Positions 56,053 to 64,000 of a stretch of DNA of 64,000 bases are shown one piece after another; within the stretch, counting starts at the first letter, position 1, and each line of letters opens with the position of its first letter. Origin of the DNA: Archangium violaceum (GTDB taxonomy: Bacteria > Myxococcota > Myxococcia > Myxococcales > Myxococcaceae); the NCBI RefSeq assembly GCF_016859125.1, contig NZ_CP069338.1, positions 11,287,501 through 11,351,500 of the forward strand, written 5' to 3'. Below the pieces are notes generated by a model. That model saw only the letters and a list, made by a program, of their open reading frames with translations, made no database searches and was not told the origin of the DNA. The position numbers were made by a program, and so were the translations under genes.

Positions 56053-56940
56053 ATGAGCACCTCGAAGCGGATGATACAGGGGCCGGCTGGCCGTCTGGCC
56101 GTCACCACGACGGGCGAGGGAGGGCTCCCCGTCCTCTTCGTGCACGGCAACAGCGGAAACCGGACGCAGTGGGCGGCGCAGCAAGCGCATCTGGCACAAC
56201 GCAGTGTGTCCTTCGACCTGCGGGGCATGGGCGAGTCGGACCCGGATCCCGCGGGCCGCTATGGCTTCCGGGACTTCACGGAGGACGTGAGCGCCGTGGC
56301 GGACGCGCTGGGTCTGGATCGCTTCGTCCTGGTGGGGCACAGCTTCGGCTGCACGGTGGTGGGCGAGTACGCGGCGCGCCATCCCGGGCGGGTGGCGGGA
56401 TTGGTGCTCGGAGATCCGGGAGGAAGCCTGAGGGACCTGCCGCCCGAGGCGCTCGACACCCTCCGCGAGAGCTTCCAACCGGAGAAGTACGAGGAGGCAC
56501 GCCTGGTGTGGTTCGAGCCGATGCTGCTCGGGGCGAAGCCAGGGACGCGTGAAGCGGTCCTCGATTCGCTGCGCGCGACCCCGCGCGAGGTGGTGGCCAC
56601 CGCGACGTGGAGCCTGCTCGACTACGAGCCGGAGGAGCAGCTCTCACGCTACCCGGGCCCGTGTCTGGCCATCTCGGCGGAGACGACGCTCGTCCAGCTC
56701 GGAACGAAGGCCTTGCACCTGCGAGTGCCGGGCATGCGGGTGGAAGTGCTCCCGGCGGTGAGCCACTGGCTGATGATGGACGCCCCCGAGACCTTCAACG
56801 CCTTGCTGGACGCGTTCCTGGCCGAGGTGGAGGCCCAGGTGGACCTGGAGGATTCGCTGCCTCCAGGCCCCACGGATGCGAGCGGCAGGCTTGATTCAAA
56901 GTCCCACGGGAGAGGTCATCCCACCCGGGCCTACGGCTGA
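56053..56940 (+). CDS. Alpha/beta hydrolase with IS-derived C-terminus
   Basis: A 295-residue alpha/beta hydrolase. Oxyanion motif FVHGNSG, nucleophile Ser97 in VGHSFGC, acid Asp in the cap region, and His in PAVSHWLMMDAPE. The first 277 residues are native. From residue 278 the reading frame enters the insertion sequence at 56886 and ends RLDSKSHGRGHPTRAYG. Joining the right-hand duplication instead gives TDASGALT and a stop at 58586-58588, so the original was about 281 residues. The core is complete and activity probably survives. The start codon lies in a small hairpin (ATACCT/AGGTAT, 56040-56054). Confidence 0.85.
   Translation: MSTSKRMIQGPAGRLAVTTTGEGGLPVLFVHGNSGNRTQWAAQQAHLAQRSVSFDLRGMGESDPDPAGRYGFRDFTEDVSAVADALGLDRFVLVGHSFGCTVVGEYAARHPGRVAGLVLGDPGGSLRDLPPEALDTLRESFQPEKYEEARLVWFEPMLLGAKPGTREAVLDSLRATPREVVATATWSLLDYEPEEQLSRYPGPCLAISAETTLVQLGTKALHLRVPGMRVEVLPAVSHWLMMDAPETFNALLDAFLAEVEAQVDLEDSLPPGPTDASGRLDSKSHGRGHPTRAYG
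56874..56885 (+). repeat. Left 12-bp target-site duplication
   Basis: GGATGCGAGCGG, identical to 58564-58575, abuts the left terminal repeat of the insertion sequence. It lies inside the hydrolase reading frame. Confidence 0.85.
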
Positions 56941-58563
56941 AGTATAGTCCCGCCTACAGGCGCCCACCGGAGGCGAGCAGCCGCGGGCAGATCGCGAGGG
57001 GGAGCGCCAGCACAGAGCCGGAGACGGGCCGGACAGGTCCGGGGAGAAGAAGGATGAGTGGGAAGAAAAACCGGGGCGGGAGGACTGGCGGGCCATCCAC
57101 ACCCCAAGCGGGAAACGGGAAGGGGAAGAAGGACGAGCAGGAAACCCCTCCCGCGTGCAGAGGATGATGGCGAGCCTGGGGCTGACATTCAAGGAGGTAA
57201 AGGACCCCGGGCCCGCCGGGGACAGAGGCACCCGCTGGCGGCGATGTTGATGCTGCTGGTGCAGGCGCTGGCGGTGGGGCGGCGGGTGTTGAGGCATGCC
57301 GAGGCGCTGGGGAGGACATGCTGCGCGAAGGCACGGCGCCCGAGGGGCTGAAGCGGCCGGTGTCCGACACGACGTTGGATAGGCTGCTGGGGAAGTTGGA
57401 GCCAGAGGGGTTGGAGCAGGAGGTGCACCAGATGGTGCACCGAGGCCTGGAAGTGGGGCTGATACGCCATGAGCTCTTCGCCCGGGGCGTCGTCAGCATT
57501 GACGGGAAGGCAGGGAGAGCACGCCGGGGCAGCCGCCGTGCGAGCCGAGCCACACGACGAAGGATGAGCAGGGGCGGGAGTACTGGTACCCGTACGCGCT
57601 GCGCGCCAGTCTCACCAGCAGCGCGGCCCAGCCGGTGCTCGACCAGAAGTTGCTGGAAGGCAAGCAGGGAGAGGCGACGGCGTTCCCGGAGTTGTTCAAA
57701 CGGGTGGTGGAGAAGTTCGGGCGGCATTTCGAGTACGTGACAGTGGACGCGGGAATGACGAGCGCGGCCAATGCGCGGGTGGTGAGGGAGGCGGGCAAGC
57801 ACTACCTGATGGCGCTCAAGGAGAACTTCCACCGGCTACATGACAAGGCGTGGGTGGCGCTGGCGGTGGCGCCAGTGAAGGTGCGCACGCGCGAGCGGAC
57901 GAGCGGGGAGTGGGTGGAGAGGGAGTTGAGGGTGGTGGACAAGCCGCCAGAGGAGGACTTTCCCGGCGCCCAGCAATGGGTATGGGTGAGGCAGACGCGA
58001 ACCAGAGACGGCGAGCTGCCGAAGGTGGAGACGCGGCTGTTCCTCACCTCCATTCCCACAGGGCAACTGTCCCCGGAGCGGATGCTGACGCTGGTACGCC
58101 GGCACTGGGGGATTGAGAACGGGCCCAACTGGACAGCGGACGTGGTGCTGGAGGAGGACAGCGCCTCGCCCAGCCTGCGAGGCAATGCACCCCTGGTGCT
58201 CAGCTGGCTGCGTTTGCTGGCCTACAACCTGCTGGCCCTGGTGCGCACGCACCTGCCGACTCGCGACAAACGGCCCCAAAGCTTCGCACGCACCATGGAG
58301 GTGCTCTACCAGGGCCTGTTGGGTCTGGCCGTGCTGCCCGAGAGTCTGGCCACACTTGCCTGAGCGCCCGCCAGCTGCTCCCGCTCCGGCCTTCCCGCGC
58401 CTCTTCTCCCCTGGCTGTTCGGCCTGTGTACCTTCACTCCTGTCCTTCCACGGCGCCCCTCTTTCAGGCGCCGTCCGGAGGGATGCTCCCTCTTTGCCTG
58501 TGAATGTCTGGACTTGCTCTCCGCCTCTTCAAAACCTCTCCTATGGACTTTGGATCAATCCTG
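56886..58563 (+). mobile_element. Insertion sequence, ISAs1/IS4-like, 1678 bp
   Basis: Bounded by imperfect terminal inverted repeats of about 30 bp: left 56886-56916 starts CAGGCTTGATTCAAAGTCC, right (reverse complement of 58534-58563) starts CAGGATTGATCCAAAGTCC, and both continue to GAGAGGT. Exact 12-bp direct duplications flank the element. It contains one transposase gene in the same orientation as the hydrolase. 56941-57163 and 58364-58533 hold no other gene. Family is named by transposase blocks, not by database search. Confidence 0.88.
57164..58363 (+). pseudogene. DDE transposase (ISAs1-like), split by three frameshifts
   Basis: Reading across three frame changes restores a 400-residue DDE transposase: MASLGLTFKEVKDP, RARRGQRHPLAAML, EALGEDMLREGTAPEG, VVSIDGKAG (first Asp), HTTKDEQGREYWYPYALRAS, VTVDAGMTSAANARVVREAG (second Asp), RRHWGIENGPNW (Glu) and a normal C-terminus. 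The breaks fall at four-base runs: C 57205-57208, G 57309-57312 and G 57526-57529. Adding one base to each run reopens the frame. As given the gene is broken; an assembly error in homopolymers is a real alternative. Confidence 0.75.
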
Positions 58564-58575
58564 GGATGCGAGCGG
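58564..58575 (+). repeat. Right 12-bp target-site duplication
   Basis: GGATGCGAGCGG, identical to 56874-56885, abuts the right terminal repeat. The original hydrolase stop (TAG 58586-58588) follows in frame. Confidence 0.85.
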
Positions 58576-58616
58576 GGCCCTGACCTAGAGCCGAGGGCCC
58601 CGCCGGAATTCAACGT

Positions 58617-60521
58617 CTACATCTGCTCGAGCCGGAATTGCTGGCAGTCGTTGTTGGACCAGGTCCACTGCTGGATGTTGCCGCCGTCGACGTTGCCGGT
58701 GCCGTAGCAATCGGCCGCGTCGATCACCTTCCCGCTGTGGCGCGCCTCGAACCTGTACCAGCCACTCCCCAGGGAGACGGACTTGAACTGCTGGTTGGTG
58801 GCGCCGGTGGAGGTCCACTGATGGAGGTTGGCGCCGTCGGAGGCGCTCGGACCGGCGACGTCGAGCACCTTGCCGCTATAGCGAGAGACGATCCGGTAGT
58901 ACCCGTTGTCGGTCGCCTGGAGTGCCCATTGCTGGCTGGAGCCGGTGTGGCAGCTCCACTGGTGGATGTTGGCGCCGTCGGCGGTGCTCGGACCGGCGAC
59001 ATCCAGGCACCGGCCAGTCGCCTTGTTGATGATGCGATACCAGGTGCCTCCGCCGGAGCTCCCGCCCCACTTGAACGAGGCCACCGACCGCGGTGGGAGC
59101 GTGTAATCGAAGGACTGGCCGGCCCAACGCACCTTGAAGGTCAGGGAGCTGCCGTCATTGGAGTTCAGCGCGATCAGCGCCAGCGAACCATCCGGGTTCT
59201 TGAAGGCGACGGTCTGGATGCCGCCGTCGGCCTGGGTCGTCGAGTCGATGCGAACCGCGCCGGTCCGCACCACCTTCGCCAGATGCGCCCAGGCGTAGTA
59301 GTCCTCGTTCTTGGTGTAGGTGCCCGTGCTGTTGTTCACGGTGAGCATGCCACGGCAGTTGTCGCAGCCGCCCACTCTCGGGCCATGGTTCGGATCGAGC
59401 GCGATGTTCCAGTACAGCGAGCTCCGGGCCCAGTTCCGCAGTGGCCCAAGGATGTTGTTCTGGAGCTCCCACTCCAGGTTCCCGGCCTGGCTCGTCGCCC
59501 AGCCGCCGCCGGAGCACTCGGTGAAGTGGATCTCCTTGTCCGGGTAGGCGTTGTGGAAGGTGGTCTGGACGCTGTAGCTGCCTTCGGGGCTCTCGTAGCA
59601 GTGATAGGCCACGCCAGCCACCGCCGAGCGGGCCTGGCTGTTGTTGTGGCTCATCACCTCATGGGGGAAGCCGGCGGGGCCGCCATTGTCGTACCAGTTG
59701 TGATCCCAGCCGATGATCTTGACCGAACCGAACCCGGCGTTGTTCAGCGCGGGCCGGAGGTTCTGGGCCGCGAAGTTCGACTGATCACTCGCCTCCATCT
59801 GCATCGTCGGGTAGGTGCCGTTGGCGTTGTGCGGCTCGTTCTGCATGCTGACGGCATGGATGGGCACGCCGTAGCTGTTGTAGGCCTGGAGGAAGCGCAC
59901 GAAATAATTGGCATACGTGCCGTAGAGATCGTTGCGCAGGTACCCGCCCCCATTCAGGGAGTTGTTGAACTTCATCCACGCCGGAGCGCTCCACGGCAGC
60001 GCCATGATCTTGAGCTCGGGGTTGATCTGCCGCGCCTGCTGCAGGAGCGGGATGATGTAGGCCGTGTCGTGGCCCACCGAGAAGTCATTCAGATCGCAGC
60101 AGGTATCGTCGTAGGTGTAGCTGTTCCTGGAGAAGTCGGACGCGCCCATGGGCAGCCGGACCATGTTGTACCCGGCGCCGCCGCCAATGCTGAACAGGTC
60201 GTTCATGATCGCGTTGCGCTGGGGCGAGTTGTAGATCAGCCACGCGGAGGAGTCCGTGAGCGCGCCGCCGAAGCCATCGATGGTCTGGTAGGTGGCCGCT
60301 TCGTTGATGGTGATCGCCGTGGACGTGCCGCTCTCCGGCCCGAAGGTCCTGGACGGCTCGGCGCTGAGCCTCTTGGAGAGGGAGTTGCCCGAAGTGGTCG
60401 TCAGCCAGACCTGGACGGATTCGCCGGCGGCCATCGCGCTCGCGGGGGGAAGCGCGCAGACCAGCACCACGGCCGCGAGATGGCTCTTCTTGCTCCGGCT
60501 TCTGGATGAACCCATGTGCAT
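58617..60521 (-). CDS. Secreted GH30 beta-glucanase with ricin-type lectin domain
   Basis: A 634-residue exported glycosidase. The signal peptide is HLAAVVLVCALPPASAMAA (about 14-32). The GH30 barrel and side beta-sandwich (about 35-495) have acid/base Glu229 in SMQNEPHNANG and nucleophile Glu335 in IHFTECSGG, like endo-beta-1,6-glucanases or glucosylceramidases. After a Gly/Ser linker comes a ricin B/CBM13 trefoil (about 505-634) with three repeats of Gly-x-x-LDVAGPS-type blocks and QQW. ATG 60521 follows AGGAAA. Fungal beta-1,6-glucan is the likely substrate. Confidence 0.92.
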   Translation of the reverse strand: MHMGSSRSRSKKSHLAAVVLVCALPPASAMAAGESVQVWLTTTSGNSLSKRLSAEPSRTFGPESGTSTAITINEAATYQTIDGFGGALTDSSAWLIYNSPQRNAIMNDLFSIGGGAGYNMVRLPMGASDFSRNSYTYDDTCCDLNDFSVGHDTAYIIPLLQQARQINPELKIMALPWSAPAWMKFNNSLNGGGYLRNDLYGTYANYFVRFLQAYNSYGVPIHAVSMQNEPHNANGTYPTMQMEASDQSNFAAQNLRPALNNAGFGSVKIIGWDHNWYDNGGPAGFPHEVMSHNNSQARSAVAGVAYHCYESPEGSYSVQTTFHNAYPDKEIHFTECSGGGWATSQAGNLEWELQNNILGPLRNWARSSLYWNIALDPNHGPRVGGCDNCRGMLTVNNSTGTYTKNEDYYAWAHLAKVVRTGAVRIDSTTQADGGIQTVAFKNPDGSLALIALNSNDGSSLTFKVRWAGQSFDYTLPPRSVASFKWGGSSGGGTWYRIINKATGRCLDVAGPSTADGANIHQWSCHTGSSQQWALQATDNGYYRIVSRYSGKVLDVAGPSASDGANLHQWTSTGATNQQFKSVSLGSGWYRFEARHSGKVIDAADCYGTGNVDGGNIQQWTWSNNDCQQFRLEQM

Positions 60522-60567
60522 GCGATTTCCTGCTTGTTGTTGGGGGGGTACAGGGTTGGAAAACAGA

Positions 60568-60601
60568 CCGCGCCCGGTCACCGGAGGATGACCAGGCGCG
60601 G
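60568..60601 (-). terminator. Terminator hairpin after the GH64 gene
   Basis: On the minus strand CCGCGCCTGGTCA pairs with TGACCGGGCGCGG around an eight-base loop with one mismatch in thirteen, followed by TCTGTTTT. It separates GH64 from GH30 transcription. Confidence 0.7.
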
Positions 60602-60630
60602 GGACGACAAGGTGGAACGACCGTGAGGAA

Positions 60631-62097
60631 TCAGCCCGCCGGGCAGAACGTCACGTTGAGCTGCTGCCCACCCGTGCACGTGTAGAAGCCGGCCTGGTTC
60701 GCGGCCATCGGGTAGTCGTCATAGGAGAACCCGTACACGGCGCCGCACTGTTCGTGGACCCACTTGGCATACCCGTTATACGGCTTCCCGGTGTTGTAGT
60801 ACTGCGCCACGTTGGTGCTGTCGGGCGCGTCCAGCATTCCGCGGTTCAGCGCGGCGCACCACTTCGCGCTCTGGTCGAAGAACGGCGGAGAGCACGCGTA
60901 GACCTGCGGCGTCTTCGCCGTCCCCGGCGTGCAGACCCCAGGGTACTTGCTGGCGCAGCGGGCGATCTCGCTGTCCAGACGCGTACAGATGGACGCACGG
61001 CGCGGGTCGCTCGCGTACTCGCCATCGAGGCAGAAGGAGCGCGGGGCGAGGCAGATGGTTCCGCCACCCATGGAGTAGCGCAGGCCGTCCGGACACTGGT
61101 TGGCGATGGCCGTCTGAATGGCGCTCGCGGATTTGTTGCACTGCACCTGGACACAGCTGGAGCCGGTGCCCACGCCGGAGATCTGCATGGGCAGACCCAC
61201 GTGGTCCACGTACGTGAGGTTGTAGTGGAGGAGCTGCGAGCCACCATTGGGCTTCTCGAGCGTGAACTCGGCCTTCTCCAGCTCGCGGGGCGAGGCCGGC
61301 GTTGGCAGGGTCCTGTATGCGCTCACACGGCCGCTGGGATAGTTCTCCGGCGTCGCGTAGGTGTAGCTCTGCCCCGTCCCGAGAGCGCGGTAGATGGGAT
61401 TGCCCGCCGCGTCCTTCTCGAGCGGAATGCTATACACGCCCGTCAACGTGACGTGGAGCGGGTACGGGCACTTGTTGGTCACCTTGACCGGAATGGTGCC
61501 CGTGGGCGTCGTCGGGGGCGGCTGGGTGGTGCCGCCGGTGTCGTGCAGCTCGAACCAGTCGAGCTTGAACAGCCAGTCTCCCCCCGTCGCGACGCCCTTG
61601 AGGTACAGCGAGCGGGTGCCGGAGAGCTCGGTGATGTTGACGGTCCGGGTGATGAAGCTGTTCCAGTCACTCCCGGTGGCGGCGGTGAGGTCCACCGTCC
61701 CGACCTTCGTGCCAGAGCCCACGGCGTCCGCCCATATCTCCGCCCGGCCTCCTCCATACGGCGCCGCGATGCGGAACTGGATCTGATCCGCGCCGTTGAA
61801 GTTCACCGACGGGTAGTGGATCTGCTCGTTGACCTGGAAGCCCGCGACCGACTGCCCTTCGCCGCCGCCCTCGTTGAACACCCCCGTCGTGCCGCTGGAG
61901 GACCAGTTCTCCGCCTGGTACCGGCTCCCCACGATGACCGACTGCGTGGTCTCATGCGGAGCATCGTCTCCACCGGCCTCGGGTCTGCCGCCGCAGGCCA
62001 CGCCCGTGGCGATCATCAACCCCGCGACGCCCACCCCCCTCGCGGACCTCCAACCCATCCGGGCGAAACTCCTGCTCCGTCTCTCAGTGTTTGGCAT
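60631..62097 (-). CDS. Exported CBM6-like plus GH64/thaumatin-like beta-1,3-glucanase
   Basis: A 488-residue exported protein. The signal-like segment has a weak lipobox (ATGVAC). Residues about 58-190 form a CBM6-like beta-sandwich (YQAENWSSSGTTGVFNEGGG, WADAVGSGTKVGTVDL, SLYLKGVATGGDWLFKLDWF). After a PPPTTP linker the C-terminal 290 residues resemble the GH64/thaumatin-like glucanase fold: PVKVTNKCPYPLHVTLTG, many Cys, WCAALNRGML and GAVYGFSYDDYPMAA. The GH64 name rests on that end block and the Cys pattern. GAGGAG precedes the ATG. Beta-1,3-glucan binding or hydrolysis complements GH30. Confidence 0.75.
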   Translation of the reverse strand: MPNTERRSRSFARMGWRSARGVGVAGLMIATGVACGGRPEAGGDDAPHETTQSVIVGSRYQAENWSSSGTTGVFNEGGGEGQSVAGFQVNEQIHYPSVNFNGADQIQFRIAAPYGGGRAEIWADAVGSGTKVGTVDLTAATGSDWNSFITRTVNITELSGTRSLYLKGVATGGDWLFKLDWFELHDTGGTTQPPPTTPTGTIPVKVTNKCPYPLHVTLTGVYSIPLEKDAAGNPIYRALGTGQSYTYATPENYPSGRVSAYRTLPTPASPRELEKAEFTLEKPNGGSQLLHYNLTYVDHVGLPMQISGVGTGSSCVQVQCNKSASAIQTAIANQCPDGLRYSMGGGTICLAPRSFCLDGEYASDPRRASICTRLDSEIARCASKYPGVCTPGTAKTPQVYACSPPFFDQSAKWCAALNRGMLDAPDSTNVAQYYNTGKPYNGYAKWVHEQCGAVYGFSYDDYPMAANQAGFYTCTGGQQLNVTFCPAG

Positions 62098-62237
62098 GTC
62101 GATACTCCTCTGCGCTACGCCACCAACGGCGCTCTACACAGAGCCCCGTAATGGGTAAAACGGGTTAATACCGACAATTCTCCTTTACTGAAAAACCAAT
62201 ATCAGTTCGAATATTTTCTTATGGACATGAATAGAAA
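62098..62237 (-). promoter_or_regulatory. AT-rich region upstream of the GH64 gene
   Basis: A stretch clearly richer in A and T than the genome, including AATAT-N8-ATATT at 62198-62215 and GGGTTAATACCG. It probably contains the GH64 promoter. No precise -10/-35 pair is convincing. Confidence 0.4.
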
Positions 62238-62267
62238 GGGCCGGGAAGCGCTCTCGCCTCCCGGCCC
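62238..62267 (-). terminator. Intrinsic terminator of xerC
   Basis: GGGCCGGGA (62238-62246) pairs with TCCCGGCCC (62259-62267). Read on the minus strand the stem is followed by TTTCTATTC. It lies 80 bp beyond the xerC stop. Confidence 0.65.
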
Positions 62268-62292
62268 CGGTTCATCCCGAGATTCTCGATAC

Positions 62293-62333
62293 CCTCACCC
62301 CGTCCCTCTCCCAGGGGGAGAGGGGAAGGTGCG
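62293..62333. repeat. REP-like palindrome, inverted relative to the 16.3-kb copy
   Basis: CCCTCTCCC (62304-62312) pairs with GGGAGAGGG (62316-62324), flanked by CCCTCACCCCGT on one side. In reverse complement it matches the arrangement at 16288-16325 (C-run, GAGAGGG, CGGGGTG). Palindromes of this type are scattered in many high-GC genomes. Confidence 0.45.
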
Positions 62334-62347
62334 CGGTGTCAGGGCGC

Positions 62348-63256
62348 TCAGGCCCTTGGATGCGCCGCGTCGTAGACGGCCTGGAGCTGCTCCCAGCTCA
62401 CGTGCGTGTACCGCTGCGTGGTGGAGAGGCTCGCGTGGCCCAGCAGTTCCTGGATGCTGCGGATGTCCGCCCCACCCCCGAGCAGGTGCGTGGCGAACGA
62501 GTGGCGCAGCGCATGCGGGCTCACCTTGCGCTGCAGCGCGCACTGCACCACGTACGTGTCCAGGTGCCTCGCGATGCTCCGCGGTGTCAGCCGGCCTCCC
62601 CGGTAGTTGAGGAACACCGCCTCCTCGTCCTGTCCGGGGCGAGGCACCGCGAGCAGCTCGCCGCGGCGCGCCAGGTAGGCCTCCAGCGCGCGGATGGACT
62701 GCGCGTTCACCGGGCACAGGCGCTCCTTGCTGCCCTTGCCCATCACCCGGATAATGCGGCCACTCCGGTCCACGTCCAGCAGGTTCAGCCCGCACAGCTC
62801 GCTGATGCGCAGGCCTCCGCCATAGAGGATTTCCAGAATCGCCTTGTCCCGCAGGCCCAGCACCGTCTTCTGCGACGGCATCTCGAGGATGGCGAACAGC
62901 TCGTCCACGGGCAGCACCTTGGGCAGGCTCTTGGGCAGCTTGGGGCTCTTCACCAGCTTCGCCGGGCTGCCCGGCAGCAGCTTCTGCCTCACCAGGTACT
63001 TGTAGAAGCTCTTGATGCTCGCGAGCCGCCGCGAGCGGCTGGACGCCGCATGGTCCACCGCCAGCGTCCCCATGTAGCCGCGGATGGCCGCGTGCGAGGC
63101 CGACAGCAGTGACAGCTTCATGCGCTCGACCAGGTAGCGCTCGAAGTCCACCAGGTCGATCAGGTAGTTGCGAACGGTGTGCGGGCTGGCGCCCTTCTCG
63201 TCCTCGAGGTGGGCGCGGAACTTCTCCAGCAGCGGCGACAGCTCGGCGGTGCTCAT
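62348..63256 (-). CDS. xerC: Tyrosine recombinase XerC
   Basis: A 302-residue site-specific recombinase for chromosome dimer resolution. Catalytic residues are Arg150 (GGGLRISEL), Lys174 (GKGSKER), His248 and Arg251 (HALRHSFATHLL), His274 (LLGHASLSTT) and nucleophile Tyr283 (QRYTHV). The N-terminal SAM-like domain (about 1-95) is intact. XerC is preferred over XerD or an integrase by chromosomal context, but XerD-like numbering cannot be excluded. It follows the propeller gene in the same direction and ends at an intrinsic terminator. Confidence 0.9.
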   Translation of the reverse strand: MSTAELSPLLEKFRAHLEDEKGASPHTVRNYLIDLVDFERYLVERMKLSLLSASHAAIRGYMGTLAVDHAASSRSRRLASIKSFYKYLVRQKLLPGSPAKLVKSPKLPKSLPKVLPVDELFAILEMPSQKTVLGLRDKAILEILYGGGLRISELCGLNLLDVDRSGRIIRVMGKGSKERLCPVNAQSIRALEAYLARRGELLAVPRPGQDEEAVFLNYRGGRLTPRSIARHLDTYVVQCALQRKVSPHALRHSFATHLLGGGADIRSIQELLGHASLSTTQRYTHVSWEQLQAVYDAAHPRA

Positions 63257-63299
63257 GGGCGGCTCCAGCGTAGACGCAACCGGGCCGCCCGCAAGCTTC

Positions 63300-64000
63300 T
63301 CACGGCTGCGCGGGCGCCACGTACACGCCGGGGTTCCCGCCCTTCAGCACGTACACGGCCAGCGAGTCGTTCGGACCCGCGAAGTACGCCGGCAGCTGCG
63401 CGCCCTGGTCGAGCGTCTTTCGCGCCTGCGTCTTCACGTCGTAGATGGCGACGTCGAAGGTGTCCGAGTCCATCCGCGCCGACGTGGCGAGGATCCGGTT
63501 GCCGTCCTCGGACACCTTGTAGCTGTAGATGCCCTGCAGCCACGTCTGCGGCTCGGCCTTCTCGGCGCGAGGCAGCGGCAGCGCCTTGAAGTCACAGGCA
63601 CGGCCCTCGCGGATGCAGCTCGAGCGGAAGACGAGCGCCGTGTTCCCCGGGGTGAAGCCGTAGCCGAAGACACCCGGCTGGGCCTTCTCCGCCTTCTCCG
63701 CGCCCACCTGGTACAGCATCAGGTCCACCGAGTAGATGGGCTTGAGGAAGCGCGAGAGGAAGGCCACGTACTTGCCGTCGCTGCCCCATATGAAGTTGGG
63801 CACGCGGCTGCCCACCAGCTTCGGCTCGCCGTCCGGCAGCGCCACCACGCCCATCAGCCCCGCGCCCGCCGACTGGTCGTACTTCGCCAGGAAGCCCAGC
63901 GCCCGCGAGTCCGGCGAGAAGGCCAGCTCCTTCACGCGCTCGCCCACCTTGCGCCCCGGCTCGCCCGAGGCCGGGCCCACGTACAGGTCGCCCGTCACCT
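63300..64000 (-). CDS. Beta-propeller protein, 3' part (TolB/WD40-like)
   Basis: About 233 residues are visible; the gene continues past the right edge, so the start is not in the window. Repeated blocks with SPD/GSDG turns suggest a beta-propeller of the TolB or WD40 type: ELAFSPDSRALGFLAKYDQ, NFIWGSDGKYVAFLSRF, YGFTPGNTALVFRSSC, YKVSEDGNRILATSARMD, VAIYDVKTQARKTLD. The rest lies outside, so neither export nor catalytic parts can be judged. The stop is 43 bp before xerC. Confidence 0.7.
   Translation of the reverse strand, partial: VTGDLYVGPASGEPGRKVGERVKELAFSPDSRALGFLAKYDQSAGAGLMGVVALPDGEPKLVGSRVPNFIWGSDGKYVAFLSRFLKPIYSVDLMLYQVGAEKAEKAQPGVFGYGFTPGNTALVFRSSCIREGRACDFKALPLPRAEKAEPQTWLQGIYSYKVSEDGNRILATSARMDSDTFDVAIYDVKTQARKTLDQGAQLPAYFAGPNDSLAVYVLKGGNPGVYVAPAQP

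Noticed and set aside
57836-58279. Antisense frame inside the transposase
   Set aside because: The plus strand carries the conserved DDE blocks; the antisense product is not protein-like.

Overview
The window reads as chromosomal DNA of a predatory, high-GC deltaproteobacterium, most likely a myxobacterium of the Archangium/Cystobacter type. The basis is very high third-position GC, an FHA-domain sigma-54 activator, several secreted fungal-wall glycosidases, many lipoproteins with lipoboxes, and myxobacterial-looking hypothetical proteins. The genus is inference. No rRNA, tRNA or CRISPR array was seen.

Region 1 (1-9.2 kb) is accessory and partly decayed. It holds a MarR regulator behind a 15-bp tandem repeat, a dead nucleosidase gene, a four-helix membrane protein, a deletion that joined the ends of a divergent MerR/SDR pair, an amidase, a GH5-FnIII-CBM2 mannanase/cellulase behind a 180-bp tandem duplication, a sigma-factor remnant and an alpha/beta hydrolase.

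Region 2 (9.2-28.7 kb) is mostly housekeeping. It contains the glycine cleavage operon gcvT-gcvH-gcvP divergent from metF, a His-rich protein with a TonB-dependent receptor, a VWA lipoprotein, folD, a DjlA-like co-chaperone, a PAS-GAF histidine kinase, an Smr protein, adenosine deaminase and pyrD. gcvTHP, metF and folD together supply and interconvert one-carbon folates.

Region 3 (28.7-45.3 kb) has a minus-strand cluster (tetrahaem cytochrome c, EngB, a DUF6178-like protein, an O-antigen ligase/polymerase, a glycosyltransferase, a DUF4097 protein). It is followed by coaE, an extended SDR, an EGF-like lipoprotein, a TPR/Pro-rich protein, an acetylornithine-type aminotransferase, hslUV and a membrane-anchored SDR.

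Region 4 (43.9-48.9 kb) is the best candidate for an undescribed regulatory unit. An FHA sigma-54 activator is followed by a 20-bp-phased array of TGAC-N4-GTCA inverted repeats, then a -24/-12 promoter in front of an M4 metalloprotease with no signal peptide, then a secreted GH16 glucanase.

Region 5 (48.9-64 kb) contains a royal-jelly/yellow-type lipoprotein, an APH-like kinase with a methyltransferase, and a three-subunit molybdenum hydroxylase (2Fe-2S, FAD, Mo) divergent from an alpha/beta hydrolase. The hydrolase has had its last codons replaced by an insertion sequence with exact 12-bp target duplications. GH30 and GH64 glucanases, xerC and the 3' end of a beta-propeller gene complete the window. 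GH5, GH16, GH30 and GH64 together could attack mannan and beta-1,3/1,6-glucan, as expected of a fungus- or yeast-lysing predator.
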